From a virus, in the IMG/VR virus record IMGVR_UViG_3300047551_001827, positions 1-33,164 of that record: a stretch of DNA of 33,164 bases. One strand, written 5' to 3'. The translations under genes were made by a program, and so were the position numbers. Shown piece after piece: positions 22,649 through 30,094 of this stretch (positions are counted from its first letter, which is position 1; the number at the start of each line of letters is the position of its first letter). Under the pieces are notes generated by a model that saw nothing but the letters and a program-made list of their open reading frames with translations, was not told where the DNA came from and ran no database searches.

Positions 22649-24347
22649 TTTCTCTTAATTTAACTTGTTCTAATAATTCATAGTAACGTTCTGACTCGGC
22701 TTCAACATATTCTCCTTCAATATATTCAATATCTTCAGAGTCTTTGTGATACCATTCTCCGTTTACTTCTACTGTGTAATCTCCGGTAAACTCATACCAC
22801 TGACCTTCGTGTCTAACTGCATAGTCGCAAATATCATCGTCTGTGTAATAGTTGCCTTCATAACTTTCAACTACATCGTCATTATGGGCATAATCTCCAT
22901 TATGAAGTTCTGTTACGTCATCTACGTGATAATATGCTTGTACATACTCACACCAAACAGCACTATCGCTAATAATACACTCGTCATCGTTTGTATGAGT
23001 ACAACAGTTAGAACACATGTACTCGCCTCTATAACGACCCATAGTAATTTCGTATAGACTGTCTGAGTTTTCATAACTTCCGCAATAGCTACATTCGCTG
23101 TTATCAGTATTACCTTCTGCATCTGTAAGCTCTTTGTCATAACTACTATTGCAATCATTAGACAAACCTCTGCCTGTATCTAGATATTTGAAAGTATCCA
23201 TATAAGGATAAGTGTCAAAATCTGTATGCTTTAGAGGTATAAACATATCTTTGCCTTTATTGTAACAATCATGGTAAGCTTCTAGTCTAGACCTCATAGC
23301 GATTTTGGTATTTTCGTCTATTGCATAGATTCTATCGTGCCATCTTTCAGTTTCACTTATGTTCCAAATCAAAGATCTAGCTGCAACTTTATCTTTCTTT
23401 AAGAGAATTGCAAGACTAATCTTGTCTGGATTTGCACAATAAATACCTAGATAAGGCTGACAATAAGAATAACGCATACAACTGCTACCTAACTCGCCAC
23501 TTTGCTGATAATAATTATCTTCGTGATAAGCCCAGCGAATCTTTTCTCCGCTAACTTCTTCAAAGATTAGATCACCAAGCTCACCGCACTCTTTAAAAGA
23601 TTCTAATTTGTAAAGAGAAACAAAATGTTCTAAGTCCTTAAAAGTAAATCTGTTTTCAAAGTCAAGAATAATCCTACGAATAATCTTACCTATAGAGCTA
23701 TGATAACGCTTATTAGGATTCCAAAAGTCTTCTTCTAAGTTTACTCCCATCTTTTCAAACATAGCTCCTCTAACACTGCCTTGAAGCATATAACGAATAA
23801 ATAGTTTAGATCCAATATAGGCATTTGGTCTACTATATCCTACAGCTCTAGCTATAATGTTATGGCGTTGTGCTGTTGCTTCAACAATAGGATAGATTGC
23901 TTCAACAAAGTCACGGATTCTAGACTCTATCAATTCTATGTTACTAATCTCAGACTCTTTAAAATACATAAAGTCTTGATAAATAGATATTGTATCAGTG
24001 TTTAAGGTTTGGTATCCGTGATTAAGAAAAACTTCTGCTGTAGTGCTATCGTTCTCTACTTGAGGAGGCCAATCTGAATCATGACCACTAAACATTTCAA
24101 AGCCTGCAGGATTAATATCGCAAGTAAATTGATTTAGTTTATAAATCTTTCTTTCTTCGTTTGTAATCCTTTCTATTCTGGGAATATCCAAATAACTAAT
24201 GTAAGAGGGATTGTCTCGGCTTATACCAATATAATTGATATTAAGTCCTTCAATCTCTTGTTCATTCAATTCTACTAACGCTTTAGCAATAGGAGAATCT
24301 ATTCTGTTAAGTTTGTCAATCAGTACTTCGTTTATTACTAATTTCAT
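22521..24347 (-). CDS. CMRY-motif phage protein with Cys clusters and C-terminal short repeats, 608 aa
   Basis: Three parts can be seen. Residues 1-270 are mixed alpha/beta. Residues 285-345 carry ELGSSCMRYSY, NPDKISLAILLKKD and ARSLIWNISE...HDRIYAI, a pattern shared by large phage proteins of unknown function (S-C-M-R-Y, then N-P-x-x-V-x-L-x-V-L, then A-R-x-L-x-W). Residues 415-470 hold CxxC-type clusters (CSYC, CSNCC), and 470-550 hold about five repeats of roughly 15 residues opening G-x-[WY]-Y and rich in Asp (YYHVDDVTE, GDYAHNDDV, GNYYTDDDI). The Gln/Asn-rich tail overprints the peptidase start. C290 may be reactive; that is inference. Confidence 0.62.
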   Translation of the reverse strand: MKLVINEVLIDKLNRIDSPIAKALVELNEQEIEGLNINYIGISRDNPSYISYLDIPRIERITNEERKIYKLNQFTCDINPAGFEMFSGHDSDWPPQVENDSTTAEVFLNHGYQTLNTDTISIYQDFMYFKESEISNIELIESRIRDFVEAIYPIVEATAQRHNIIARAVGYSRPNAYIGSKLFIRYMLQGSVRGAMFEKMGVNLEEDFWNPNKRYHSSIGKIIRRIILDFENRFTFKDLEHFVSLYKLESFKECGELGDLIFEEVSGEKIRWAYHEDNYYQQSGELGSSCMRYSYCQPYLGIYCANPDKISLAILLKKDKVAARSLIWNISETERWHDRIYAIDENTKIAMRSRLEAYHDCYNKGKDMFIPLKHTDFDTYPYMDTFKYLDTGRGLSNDCNSSYDKELTDAEGNTDNSECSYCGSYENSDSLYEITMGRYRGEYMCSNCCTHTNDDECIISDSAVWCEYVQAYYHVDDVTELHNGDYAHNDDVVESYEGNYYTDDDICDYAVRHEGQWYEFTGDYTVEVNGEWYHKDSEDIEYIEGEYVEAESERYYELLEQVKLRENVQKTKEESKIQENQANQAINESSTTNESYTIQPINNNEFIL

Positions 24348-24418
24348 AATTTTGGTTTTTTAATTAATTTTTAATTGGTTTTTTTCTTTGAGTTCTTGGT
24401 TTTTGTTTAAAATAAAAA

Positions 24419-24440
24419 GGGGAGCCATCTCTGACTCCCC
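24419..24440 (-). terminator. Terminator upstream of the 608-aa/peptidase unit
   Basis: On the - strand GGGGAGUC, a 6-nt loop, GGCUCCCC (one U-G wobble) and TTTTTATTTT. It ends the transcript of the 55-aa gene. The motif TAGTGTTTG sits just before the stem, an imperfect -7 (one extra base). Confidence 0.8.
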
Positions 24441-24464
24441 TCAAACACTATGAAAAATCACAAC

Positions 24465-24632
24465 TCAATCGGAGCTGTTTTCTCTTGACACTATGCAAGT
24501 ATACTTATCGTTATAGAATCTTATTTCTCTAACAAAAGTTCCGTATTCTTTCATAGGGTATTCTTTTAAATACTTTTCAATTTTAGCTTTTAGTGCTTCT
24601 TCTGTGTCTGCTGAAAGTTCTATGTAAATCAT
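24465..24632 (-). CDS. Small ORF, 55 aa
   Basis: ATG at 24632 to TGA at 24465. The peptide (MIYIELSADTEEALKAKIEKY..., REIRFYNDKYTCIVSREN) looks like a small alpha/beta protein with a Ser/Ala-flanked helix. It lies 18 nt after the 71-aa gene and before the terminator. Not recognised. Confidence 0.5.
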   Translation of the reverse strand: MIYIELSADTEEALKAKIEKYLKEYPMKEYGTFVREIRFYNDKYTCIVSRENSSD

Positions 24633-24650
24633 AAATCTAGCAATTAGTGG

Positions 24651-24866
24651 TTAAATCCAAGGTTCGTTTTTGATGTACTCTGGGTTTTTTCTTCTAATAA
24701 TAATGAAGTGGTAATAACCATAAGGTCCTTTATACAAATCTCCTACGTGTTTTTGGTCTACTTGATGCCAGGTATCTGTTGTGTAATCATAGTATTCATC
24801 GTTAACTAAGATCATATCATCTTCAGTCAACATGTGGTACATCGGGTTGTGAGAGTCGCGAATCAT
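24651..24866 (-). CDS. Hypothetical protein, 71 aa
   Basis: A small aromatic-rich, acidic protein (NDEYYDYTTDTWHQVD, KGPYGYYHFIIIRRKNPEY). Several in-frame Met codons lie near the N-terminus, so the start is uncertain; the longest form overlaps the upstream gene by 44 nt. Not recognised. Confidence 0.55.
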   Translation of the reverse strand: MIRDSHNPMYHMLTEDDMILVNDEYYDYTTDTWHQVDQKHVGDLYKGPYGYYHFIIIRRKNPEYIKNEPWI

Positions 24867-25086
24867 AGTTGTTTTCTTCTAAAGTTATTTCTTTTGGCAA
24901 AGTTAATGCAATTTCTCTAAGTTTCGCTTCTTGTTGAGCTTCTTCTAGTTCAATTGCTTCAATTTCGCTATCTACAATGTTTTGTGGAAGAGGACCTAAG
25001 ATTGTTTCAAAGACTGGATTTTGCCAAGCTTCTATTTCCAATCTTAAGTCTTCTGCCATTATTTCGGATTCAGGTTTAATCTGCAT
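24823..25086 (-). CDS. Hypothetical helical protein, 87 aa
   Basis: Glu-rich, with helical heptad-like stretches (SEIEAIELEEAQQEAKLREIALTL) that could form a coiled coil. The C-terminus (NNYDSRLSQPDVPHVD) overprints the next gene. It lies 2 nt from the glucosaminidase stop. Not recognised. Confidence 0.55.
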   Translation of the reverse strand: MQIKPESEIMAEDLRLEIEAWQNPVFETILGPLPQNIVDSEIEAIELEEAQQEAKLREIALTLPKEITLEENNYDSRLSQPDVPHVD

Positions 25087-25088
25087 AA

Positions 25089-25673
25089 TTACTTGTATTT
25101 TTGTTTTAGTTTTAACTCAATGTAGTGAACTCCTTTGTTATAGATTTCTTTGTCTGCTCCGTGATAAGATTTAGGAATCCAAGAATAGTAATCCATTCCT
25201 GCTTTTAATCCATTCCTATCTTGATAAGAGTTTACCATAAAATCTACTGAGTAAGTCCAATGCCTAAACCGAATGTATCCTTCGTGGTCTTTAAATCCAA
25301 AAAGATTATTAAATCTAGCCGAACTATTTGGTGAAAAGTTTCCTGATTCATATAAACCCTGAGCTGTAGTCTCGTAAGGATGAGTGCAACCCAACAGTTT
25401 AGTATATTCAAAGAAGTTTCTTTCAGTTAAATGGGAATCACGATAACTTATAACTTTAAGTTTTAATGCCATCGTGTCATACATTTTCATCATTAAACTA
25501 TCTTCCGCTAAATCTCTGCATACTACAGGATTAATAGTCCTGTAAACAGTATGCAGAGATAAAGTGAAAGAAATGCCAAACAGAAACCAGAGCAATCTAT
25601 TCTTATTACGCCACTTGGAGGTGATGTCCTCCACTTCTAGATTGTTTGTGATTTTTTTGATTTTTGCTTTCAT
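25089..25673 (-). CDS. Membrane-anchored glucosaminidase-like muralytic enzyme
   Basis: 194 aa. A hydrophobic segment at residues 27-46 (LLWFLFGISFTLSLHTVY) without a cleavage motif acts as a signal anchor. The catalytic domain resembles the glucosaminidase family (PF01832): AQGLYESG (E109 as the general acid), then FNNLFGFKD and WTYSVDFMVNSYQDRN, and a Y-x-x-K-x-Y terminal helix. Such enzymes cut the peptidoglycan glycan strand. The gene sits in the leftward early region, far from the holin, among secreted and membrane proteins, so it could be an endolysin or serve host remodelling. Its 5' end overlaps the 76-aa gene by 68 nt. Confidence 0.72.
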   Translation of the reverse strand: MKAKIKKITNNLEVEDITSKWRNKNRLLWFLFGISFTLSLHTVYRTINPVVCRDLAEDSLMMKMYDTMALKLKVISYRDSHLTERNFFEYTKLLGCTHPYETTAQGLYESGNFSPNSSARFNNLFGFKDHEGYIRFRHWTYSVDFMVNSYQDRNGLKAGMDYYSWIPKSYHGADKEIYNKGVHYIELKLKQKYK

Positions 25674-25836
25674 TGGTAGTTTGCTTTCTTAGGTTTAAAT
25701 GAAATTCATTAAAGACTTCTGGATCTACGTCACAACTAGGGTTAAGACGATGAAACCAATCTTCAAATCTTTCTGCTTCTTGAATTTCTTCTTCGTTAGA
25801 AGTAAACCAAGATTTAATTTTCATTATTAGATTCAT
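25606..25836 (-). CDS. Hypothetical acidic protein, 76 aa
   Basis: Central acidic stretch (SNEEEIQEAERFEDWFHRLNP) then DVDPEVFNEFHLNLRK and a Gln/Asn/Ser tail overprinting the glucosaminidase start by 68 nt. A second Met (MKIKSWF) at 25824 is a possible start. Not recognised. Confidence 0.5.
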   Translation of the reverse strand: MNLIMKIKSWFTSNEEEIQEAERFEDWFHRLNPSCDVDPEVFNEFHLNLRKQTTNESKNQKNHKQSRSGGHHLQVA

Positions 25837-26041
25837 TATTTTCAGATTTTAATTCTTTTAGATAGTCTTGAAACGTAGGATAGACAATTCCATCTTTGTT
25901 TGCAAGACGGCTACATTCAAATATATCATTAGAATGAGCTTCTTCAAAAGCTAACATAACAGGTTTAATGTTCTTTAAATCTTCTAAAGTAGCTCCGTTT
26001 TCTAATAAGTCGTAAATTGTTTCTACTGGGGTCTTAATCAT
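25814..26041 (-). CDS. Hypothetical protein, 75 aa
   Basis: A small acidic protein: VETIYDLLENGATLEDLKNIKP and LANKDGIVYPTFQDYLKELKSE. Not recognised. Overlaps the next gene by 23 nt and follows the secreted protein by 2 nt. Confidence 0.55.
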   Translation of the reverse strand: MIKTPVETIYDLLENGATLEDLKNIKPVMLAFEEAHSNDIFECSRLANKDGIVYPTFQDYLKELKSENNESNNEN

Positions 26042-26043
26042 AA

Positions 26044-26514
26044 TTATTCTGCTGGGGTTACATCTGATTCAATAAACTCATAAGCTTTGCTACTGCCCAT
26101 CATATTAAACTCATAAATGGTTGTTCCGCAGTAGTCGTCATCAAGTCTAATTTTAAACAGAGAAGTATTCTTAAAATAGGGAAGCATAATAGACTCTGCT
26201 AAATTTGCAGATAAGTAAACTTTCTTCTTGTCTGTTGACGTTACTCCTGTGTTTGAGAATGGTTCCCATCCACTAACTGTTTTAAATGTGTACTCTACTG
26301 TAGGGTTTTCTGTGCAAACATATCCTGTGTAAAGAAGAAGCAAAACTCCTCCATCAGACATCTTTGTCATTTTAATAAATTCTTTTCCTGTAGAACTATG
26401 ACAGATAGCTACCCTATAAGGATTATCAAACCCATTCTCTACTGTTTTAATTGTCCATTGTGCTTTACTTTGACTAAGTAAAGACATTAAAATTAAAAAT
26501 ATGTACTTTTTCAT
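26044..26514 (-). CDS. Secreted protein with signal peptide, 156 aa
   Basis: An N-terminal signal peptide (MKKYIFLILMSLLSQSKAQ, with likely cleavage after SKA) precedes a beta-rich domain with cysteines at CHSS, VCTEN and DYCGT that could form disulfides in the periplasm. No catalytic motif is seen. Export suggests a periplasmic or surface role in infection. Function not recognised. Confidence 0.68.
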   Translation of the reverse strand: MKKYIFLILMSLLSQSKAQWTIKTVENGFDNPYRVAICHSSTGKEFIKMTKMSDGGVLLLLYTGYVCTENPTVEYTFKTVSGWEPFSNTGVTSTDKKKVYLSANLAESIMLPYFKNTSLFKIRLDDDYCGTTIYEFNMMGSSKAYEFIESDVTPAE

Positions 26515-26516
26515 TG

Positions 26517-26768
26517 TTATTTCTTTTTAAATTGTTCAAACCATTCATCATCAGCATCTACCCAAGGTTTATCTCCTCTTGTATCTTTAGTAAAAAACTT
26601 TAACATATCTAATACTTCTTCCTCACTATACATTATTTCTGCTTGCTGGTTAATAATAGCTTCATAAATTTTAACTTGATTTCTATACAAAATAGCAAGC
26701 TTGTTTTCTATTACAGAGAACTCACACATTGAGCTTCCTAAAACTTCTTCAAGTGTTTCTTGTTTCAT
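26517..26768 (-). CDS. Hypothetical protein, 83 aa (WFEQFKK type)
   Basis: Contains MYSEEEVLDMLKFFTKD and ends in DADDEWFEQFKKK. The EEEV-x-x-(L/M)L and WFEQFKK ending is common in small Bacteroidota and phage proteins of unknown function. It overlaps the upstream 36-aa gene by one base (TGATG). Confidence 0.62.
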   Translation of the reverse strand: MKQETLEEVLGSSMCEFSVIENKLAILYRNQVKIYEAIINQQAEIMYSEEEVLDMLKFFTKDTRGDKPWVDADDEWFEQFKKK

Positions 26769-26878
26769 CAGTCAATTAAAAATAGTAAGACAAACATTGC
26801 TATAGCCCAATAGTTATGTCCTGTTAAGACAAAAGTTATTAAAGCGGCTATAACTGTAAGATAAAATACTGCTCTCAT
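26768..26878 (-). CDS. Small membrane protein, 36 aa
   Basis: ATG at 26878 to TGA at 26768-26770, coupled to the next gene as TGATG. Nearly the whole peptide is hydrophobic (FYLTVIAALITFVLTG, then WAIAMFVLLFLID), so two short membrane helices joined by HNY are likely. The coupling supports translation. Function unknown. Confidence 0.48.
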   Translation of the reverse strand: MRAVFYLTVIAALITFVLTGHNYWAIAMFVLLFLID

Positions 26879-26889
26879 AAAGTTTCGTT

Positions 26890-27303
26890 TTAATCTTGCT
26901 CTAATATGTCGTAATAAAGTTTATCTTGATAGATATCTAATACTTGGATTTGGGGAAGAAGAGTAAGCTTCCTAAGCTCTTTACTATATTGTTCTCTGCT
27001 ATGAATAGGATAATCAATAGTTCTTTCTGCTACAATGTCTTTGATTTTAATTCTAACTACATCATAAGTTGTAATGTACCCGGAAGACTTTGCTTTTTCA
27101 TAATCTGCTTCTGTTTCAAAAGTAAAATTATAATCTTTTTCATCAGAATCTTTTTCTAAATACCCAATAGGAAGAGCTTTAATCCATTCAGCTATTCTTT
27201 CAGCCCAATCTTCTTTTGGACAACGTGCTACTATTTCTCCGTTTACATAAACTCTCCATTCGTCTATGTTACTTACTGTGGCTTTTCTTACTTGTATGTT
27301 CAT
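26890..27303 (-). CDS. Hypothetical protein, 137 aa
   Basis: The ATG at 27303 (MNIQVRKATV) is preceded by AAAACTAAA and is preferred over an in-frame TTG at 27318. Beta-rich with NIDEWRVYVNGEIVARCP, an amphipathic helix (WAERIAEWIKALP) and acidic stretches. Not recognised. Confidence 0.6.
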   Translation of the reverse strand: MNIQVRKATVSNIDEWRVYVNGEIVARCPKEDWAERIAEWIKALPIGYLEKDSDEKDYNFTFETEADYEKAKSSGYITTYDVVRIKIKDIVAERTIDYPIHSREQYSKELRKLTLLPQIQVLDIYQDKLYYDILEQD

Positions 27304-27304
27304 T

Positions 27305-27478
27305 TTAGTTTTTATCAATTAAATGTTGTAAGTATTCTTTTATAAAAGATGGATCATAGCCTCCTTGTTCGTAGAGATCTTCAATAATAACTTCTATTAA
27401 ATTTTCAAAATCTTTTTTAAGATCTTGGTTCATGTCAGTTTCAATATTATTAAAATCAATTTCTTTTAAGTTTTCCAT
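27305..27478 (-). CDS. Small ORF, 57 aa, helical
   Basis: ATG at 27478 to TAA at 27305-27307. An acidic helical peptide: MENLKEIDFNNIETDMN, FENLIEVIIEDLYEQ, YDPSFIKEYLQHL. An AAAACTAAAACAAA leader stands before its start, like neighbouring genes, and its stop lies 2 nt from the next ATG. Not recognised. Confidence 0.52.
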   Translation of the reverse strand: MENLKEIDFNNIETDMNQDLKKDFENLIEVIIEDLYEQGGYDPSFIKEYLQHLIDKN

Positions 27479-27490
27479 TTTGTTTTAGTT

Positions 27491-27697
27491 TTAATTTTTG
27501 TTTTTTCTTTCATCTATATAGCTGATTATAAATCCTACTGCTACAATAAGATTCATTCCTATTGAAGTTAAGATTTCTGTTAAATCGCTATATACGTTCA
27601 TAGTTAAGTGTACATGTCCTACTACCCAGAATGGAATGGATAAGTTTTGACTTATCCAAACCACTAGGTAGCGTAACAAGTGTATAAGTTCTTTCAT
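27491..27697 (-). CDS. Small membrane protein, 68 aa
   Basis: One or two membrane segments: LIHLLRYLVVWIS and a clear helix GMNLIVAVGFIISYID, followed by a basic tail ERKNKN. It overlaps the SPL-like gene stop by 1 nt. Function unknown. Confidence 0.55.
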   Translation of the reverse strand: MKELIHLLRYLVVWISQNLSIPFWVVGHVHLTMNVYSDLTEILTSIGMNLIVAVGFIISYIDERKNKN

Positions 27698-28575
27698 TAG
27701 AAAATATATCTAATAGTGTTCCAAAGAATAATTTCATCGTGTAGTTCTGTCCACTGATCAATGTAACCCGCTTTTAGGCGGTGTTTGTAGCGGATATTTT
27801 CGCCACCGTACTCTGATATTTTATTTTCTTGTATTTCAGGTCGCCAAAGCAAATGTTCGCCAGGAATATCGTGCTTTAAGTTAAACCAATGTTTCTGCTC
27901 ATTATGAGTTAGAAAGATGACTTCTGCTTTAACTTTATCTTTATACTCAGGTTTGACTGCACGGTCTAATTGCATAAAGAGTTCTTTGTATGTATCTGTC
28001 CAGTTTTTTTCATAAATAACTGGACTAAAATTTACATGCACATCGTAGCCAGCTTCTATAAAACTGTTTATTGCCTCCATACGATTAAGTATAGGAGTAG
28101 TATTAGGCTCTAATAAATCCGCATAAGATTGTGGCATAAGACTAAATCTAATTCTAATCTTACCTTGGGGGTTGTACTCAAGTAAATTTTTATTTACATA
28201 TTTGGTTGCAAATGAACCCATAGCCCTTGGATGGTCTTTAAAGAAATTGAAAATACGTTTCCAATCGTAAAATTTCGCATGCAAACAAAAGTCTTCATTA
28301 CAAGAAATATCATAAGTTACTAATGACTCGTGAGTTTGATTAGGCTTATCCACAACCGCAAACATAGCGTGATTATTTATAGCCGTCAAAATATCTCCTA
28401 TGTTAGTTGCAACAGTTAATCCTTCTGGTTTATGGCGTTTCATATAACAGTAAGAACAGTTATAGAGACAACCATAACCAAAAGAAGGACTAATAAAATC
28501 TGTAGAACGACCTGACTGTCTAATAAGCATTGACTTACGATTGATGTGTTCAACCATACTTCCTTTTGTTTCCAT
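27697..28575 (-). CDS. Radical SAM protein of the spore photoproduct lyase family
   Basis: 292 aa. SPSFGYGCLYNCSYCYMKRH carries the radical SAM cluster motif C36-x3-C40-x2-C43 with the flanks seen in SPL-like proteins (G-CxxxCxYCY). Downstream strands FATKYVNKNLLEY, IRIRFSLMPQS and GYDVHVNFSPVIYEKNW fit the partial TIM barrel. SPL enzymes repair UV-induced thymine dimers in spores; homologues in non-sporing bacteria and phages are thought to repair UV photoproducts or act elsewhere. The match is to the family; repair activity is inference. With Ung and AlkB it would be a third repair chemistry. Confidence 0.78.
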   Translation of the reverse strand: METKGSMVEHINRKSMLIRQSGRSTDFISPSFGYGCLYNCSYCYMKRHKPEGLTVATNIGDILTAINNHAMFAVVDKPNQTHESLVTYDISCNEDFCLHAKFYDWKRIFNFFKDHPRAMGSFATKYVNKNLLEYNPQGKIRIRFSLMPQSYADLLEPNTTPILNRMEAINSFIEAGYDVHVNFSPVIYEKNWTDTYKELFMQLDRAVKPEYKDKVKAEVIFLTHNEQKHWFNLKHDIPGEHLLWRPEIQENKISEYGGENIRYKHRLKAGYIDQWTELHDEIILWNTIRYIF

Positions 28576-28583
28576 GAGTAAAG

Positions 28584-28757
28584 TTAGTGTAAAGACTTTA
28601 CAGCAAGAATAAATCCTAATATTCCGCTAAAAATGCTACTAGTGACTCCTACAGCAAAAACAATAGGATGAGGATTCATAACAACAAGTTGATGAATACA
28701 TAAATAGGAAAGCAACATAATTGTTACTCCCAAAAGTGCTTTAAAACTTTCAGACAT
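28584..28757 (-). CDS. Small membrane protein, 57 aa
   Basis: ATG at 28757 to TAA at 28584-28586, overlapping the upstream stop by 8 nt. Two hydrophobic segments (ALLGVTIMLLSYLCI and VFAVGVTSSIFSGILGFILAV) form a helical hairpin. It is one of several membrane sORFs in this region. Confidence 0.52.
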   Translation of the reverse strand: MSESFKALLGVTIMLLSYLCIHQLVVMNPHPIVFAVGVTSSIFSGILGFILAVKSLH

Positions 28758-29091
28758 GGGTTATTCTTTTAGGGATTGTAAATCTAGATTTAAGCCAATT
28801 TTCCAAAGTAAGGTAGTGATTGCGATAGCTGGTACGATACTCATAAAAGATTATCTCCCACATAAGATCGTTATCTACCAACTTTGCGTAAACTTCTCCT
28901 TGATAAAGAGAGACACCTTCATAAAATTCAGGATGACTAAATTCGTCTACTATTTCAAATTCTATTTCTGTTTCACAAAGATGTGCAGCAAAAGTATCTA
29001 ATACAGCAGAATCAACAGGATGTACTTTTAATTCTTTTTCATCAAAAGAAATATACCACTTTCTATCTTGGCATTGTAATTTACCTTTCAT
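28750..29091 (-). CDS. Conserved small phage protein, 113 aa
   Basis: Starts MKGKLQCQDRKWYISFDEKEL and contains VHPVDSAVLDTF and EIEFEIVDEFSHPEF; this layout (MKGKL opening, HP-x-D, then EFEIV) recurs in short Bacteroidota phage proteins without known role. A -7 promoter element lies 4 nt before its ATG, so its mRNA is predicted leaderless. Confidence 0.68.
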   Translation of the reverse strand: MKGKLQCQDRKWYISFDEKELKVHPVDSAVLDTFAAHLCETEIEFEIVDEFSHPEFYEGVSLYQGEVYAKLVDNDLMWEIIFYEYRTSYRNHYLTLENWLKSRFTIPKRITHV

Positions 29092-29095
29092 ATTT

Positions 29096-29103
29096 CAAAT
29101 ATA
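29096..29103 (-). promoter_or_regulatory. -7 element (TATATTTG), leaderless start of the 113-aa gene
   Basis: TATATTTG ends 4 nt before the ATG at 29091 and overlaps the U-tract of the terminator at 29111-29138. A -33 TTG is not clear. Confidence 0.62.
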
Positions 29104-29110
29104 ATAAAAA

Positions 29111-29138
29111 CCTGGAGAAGAAACTAATCTTCCCCAGG
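29111..29138 (-). terminator. Terminator of the 179-aa gene
   Basis: On the - strand CCTGGGGAAGA, a 6-nt loop and TCTTCTCCAGG (one G-U wobble) followed by TTTTTATT. A strong factor-independent terminator, directly followed by a new promoter. Confidence 0.82.
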
Positions 29139-29162
29139 CTACCTAATACAAATGATTTCTAA

Positions 29163-29702
29163 TTAGAATACTTCAGAAGCTGCTTGTTTCAAAGAAGTTA
29201 CAGACGCTTCTTTAAGCATAGAATCAATTGCCATATCCTTAACAGGAATATAAGCAAGAGTTATATCGTCAGAACTTCCGTCTTTGCGAGATTCAACCCA
29301 CTCATACTTAAAATAAATAGGTTCTCCGTCAGGAGTAACTATTTGAGAGCCGTTTACGCCTGCTTTCTTGGGACGGAAATAATTTTCTGTAGCAAAACCT
29401 TCATCGGTAGTTTCAACAAGACGAATCCTGTTAGCAATACCGGTTGCTTCAAACATATCAATATTTATTTTGATATGGTTTTCATAACCTTCTTTCAAAG
29501 TATCTACATTGATACCAATTTGAGAAGCCACTTCTTCAGAGAAGCTTACAACAACAGTTCTGCGATTCTTGTTACCGTTCATAAAGCTGATTAAAGAAGA
29601 GTTTCCTCCTTTTTGTTCCATCATTACGCTTACAGGACGAACTTTAGCGTTAGCATTAATCCAAGCAGCAACTGCAATTACGTTTAAATCGTTAGTTTTC
29701 AT
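29163..29702 (-). CDS. Hypothetical protein, 179 aa
   Basis: A soluble, beta-rich protein: KTNDLNVIAVAAWINANAK, MNGNKNRRTVVVSFSEEV, then FRPKKAGVNGSQIVTPDGEPI. No family recognised. It lies between a long A-rich leader and its own strong terminator, which suggests a well-expressed product. Some such proteins bind nucleic acids, but nothing specific shows it. Confidence 0.6.
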   Translation of the reverse strand: MKTNDLNVIAVAAWINANAKVRPVSVMMEQKGGNSSLISFMNGNKNRRTVVVSFSEEVASQIGINVDTLKEGYENHIKINIDMFEATGIANRIRLVETTDEGFATENYFRPKKAGVNGSQIVTPDGEPIYFKYEWVESRKDGSSDDITLAYIPVKDMAIDSMLKEASVTSLKQAASEVF

Positions 29703-29737
29703 TTTTTAATTTGTTTTAAATTGTTTTAATTTGTTTT

Positions 29738-30094
29738 TTAATTGTCTTTCTTTTTCTTGTAGTAATTTTTTCTTTTGTAAGGTCCTCTTTTAACTTTTGG
29801 TTTTTGAGGAGTTTCTGGTAAAACAGGTTTTGAAGCAAGATCAAAATCATCGTATTCTTTCAAATACTTTGATTCTTTTGCTTCTCTAGTAAAATTAATT
29901 GGTTTGTCTAAAAACCGAATAAGTAGATTGTCTATGGCAAACATAAACAACCAAATGCCTGCAACTGCAAAAGCAATTGCTTTCCAAGGATTAAAAGGAT
30001 TGGATAAACCAATGTTAAATCCCCAGAGTACAGCAATGAATACAAGCAATAATGAAAGTATTCTTACTGCCCACTTTAATTTATTGATACTCAT
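29738..30094 (-). CDS. Membrane protein with basic tail, 118 aa
   Basis: Two membrane helices (about 8-28 and 38-58), then a long soluble tail ending in VKRGPYKRKNYYKKKKDN, strongly basic and probably cytoplasmic. A membrane-tethered nucleic-acid or peptidoglycan binder is possible but not shown. Confidence 0.65.
   Translation of the reverse strand: MSINKLKWAVRILSLLLVFIAVLWGFNIGLSNPFNPWKAIAFAVAGIWLFMFAIDNLLIRFLDKPINFTREAKESKYLKEYDDFDLASKPVLPETPQKPKVKRGPYKRKNYYKKKKDN

Noticed and set aside
22922-23158. 78-aa minus-strand frame inside the 608-aa gene
   Set aside because: Fully contained in another frame of a longer coding region with recognisable motifs.
24898-24905. TAACTTTG as a promoter -7 box
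   Set aside because: It lies inside a coding region and has no -33 element at the proper distance.
29184-29594. 136-aa plus-strand frame opposite the 179-aa gene
   Set aside because: Antisense shadow; no + strand transcription signals in this region.
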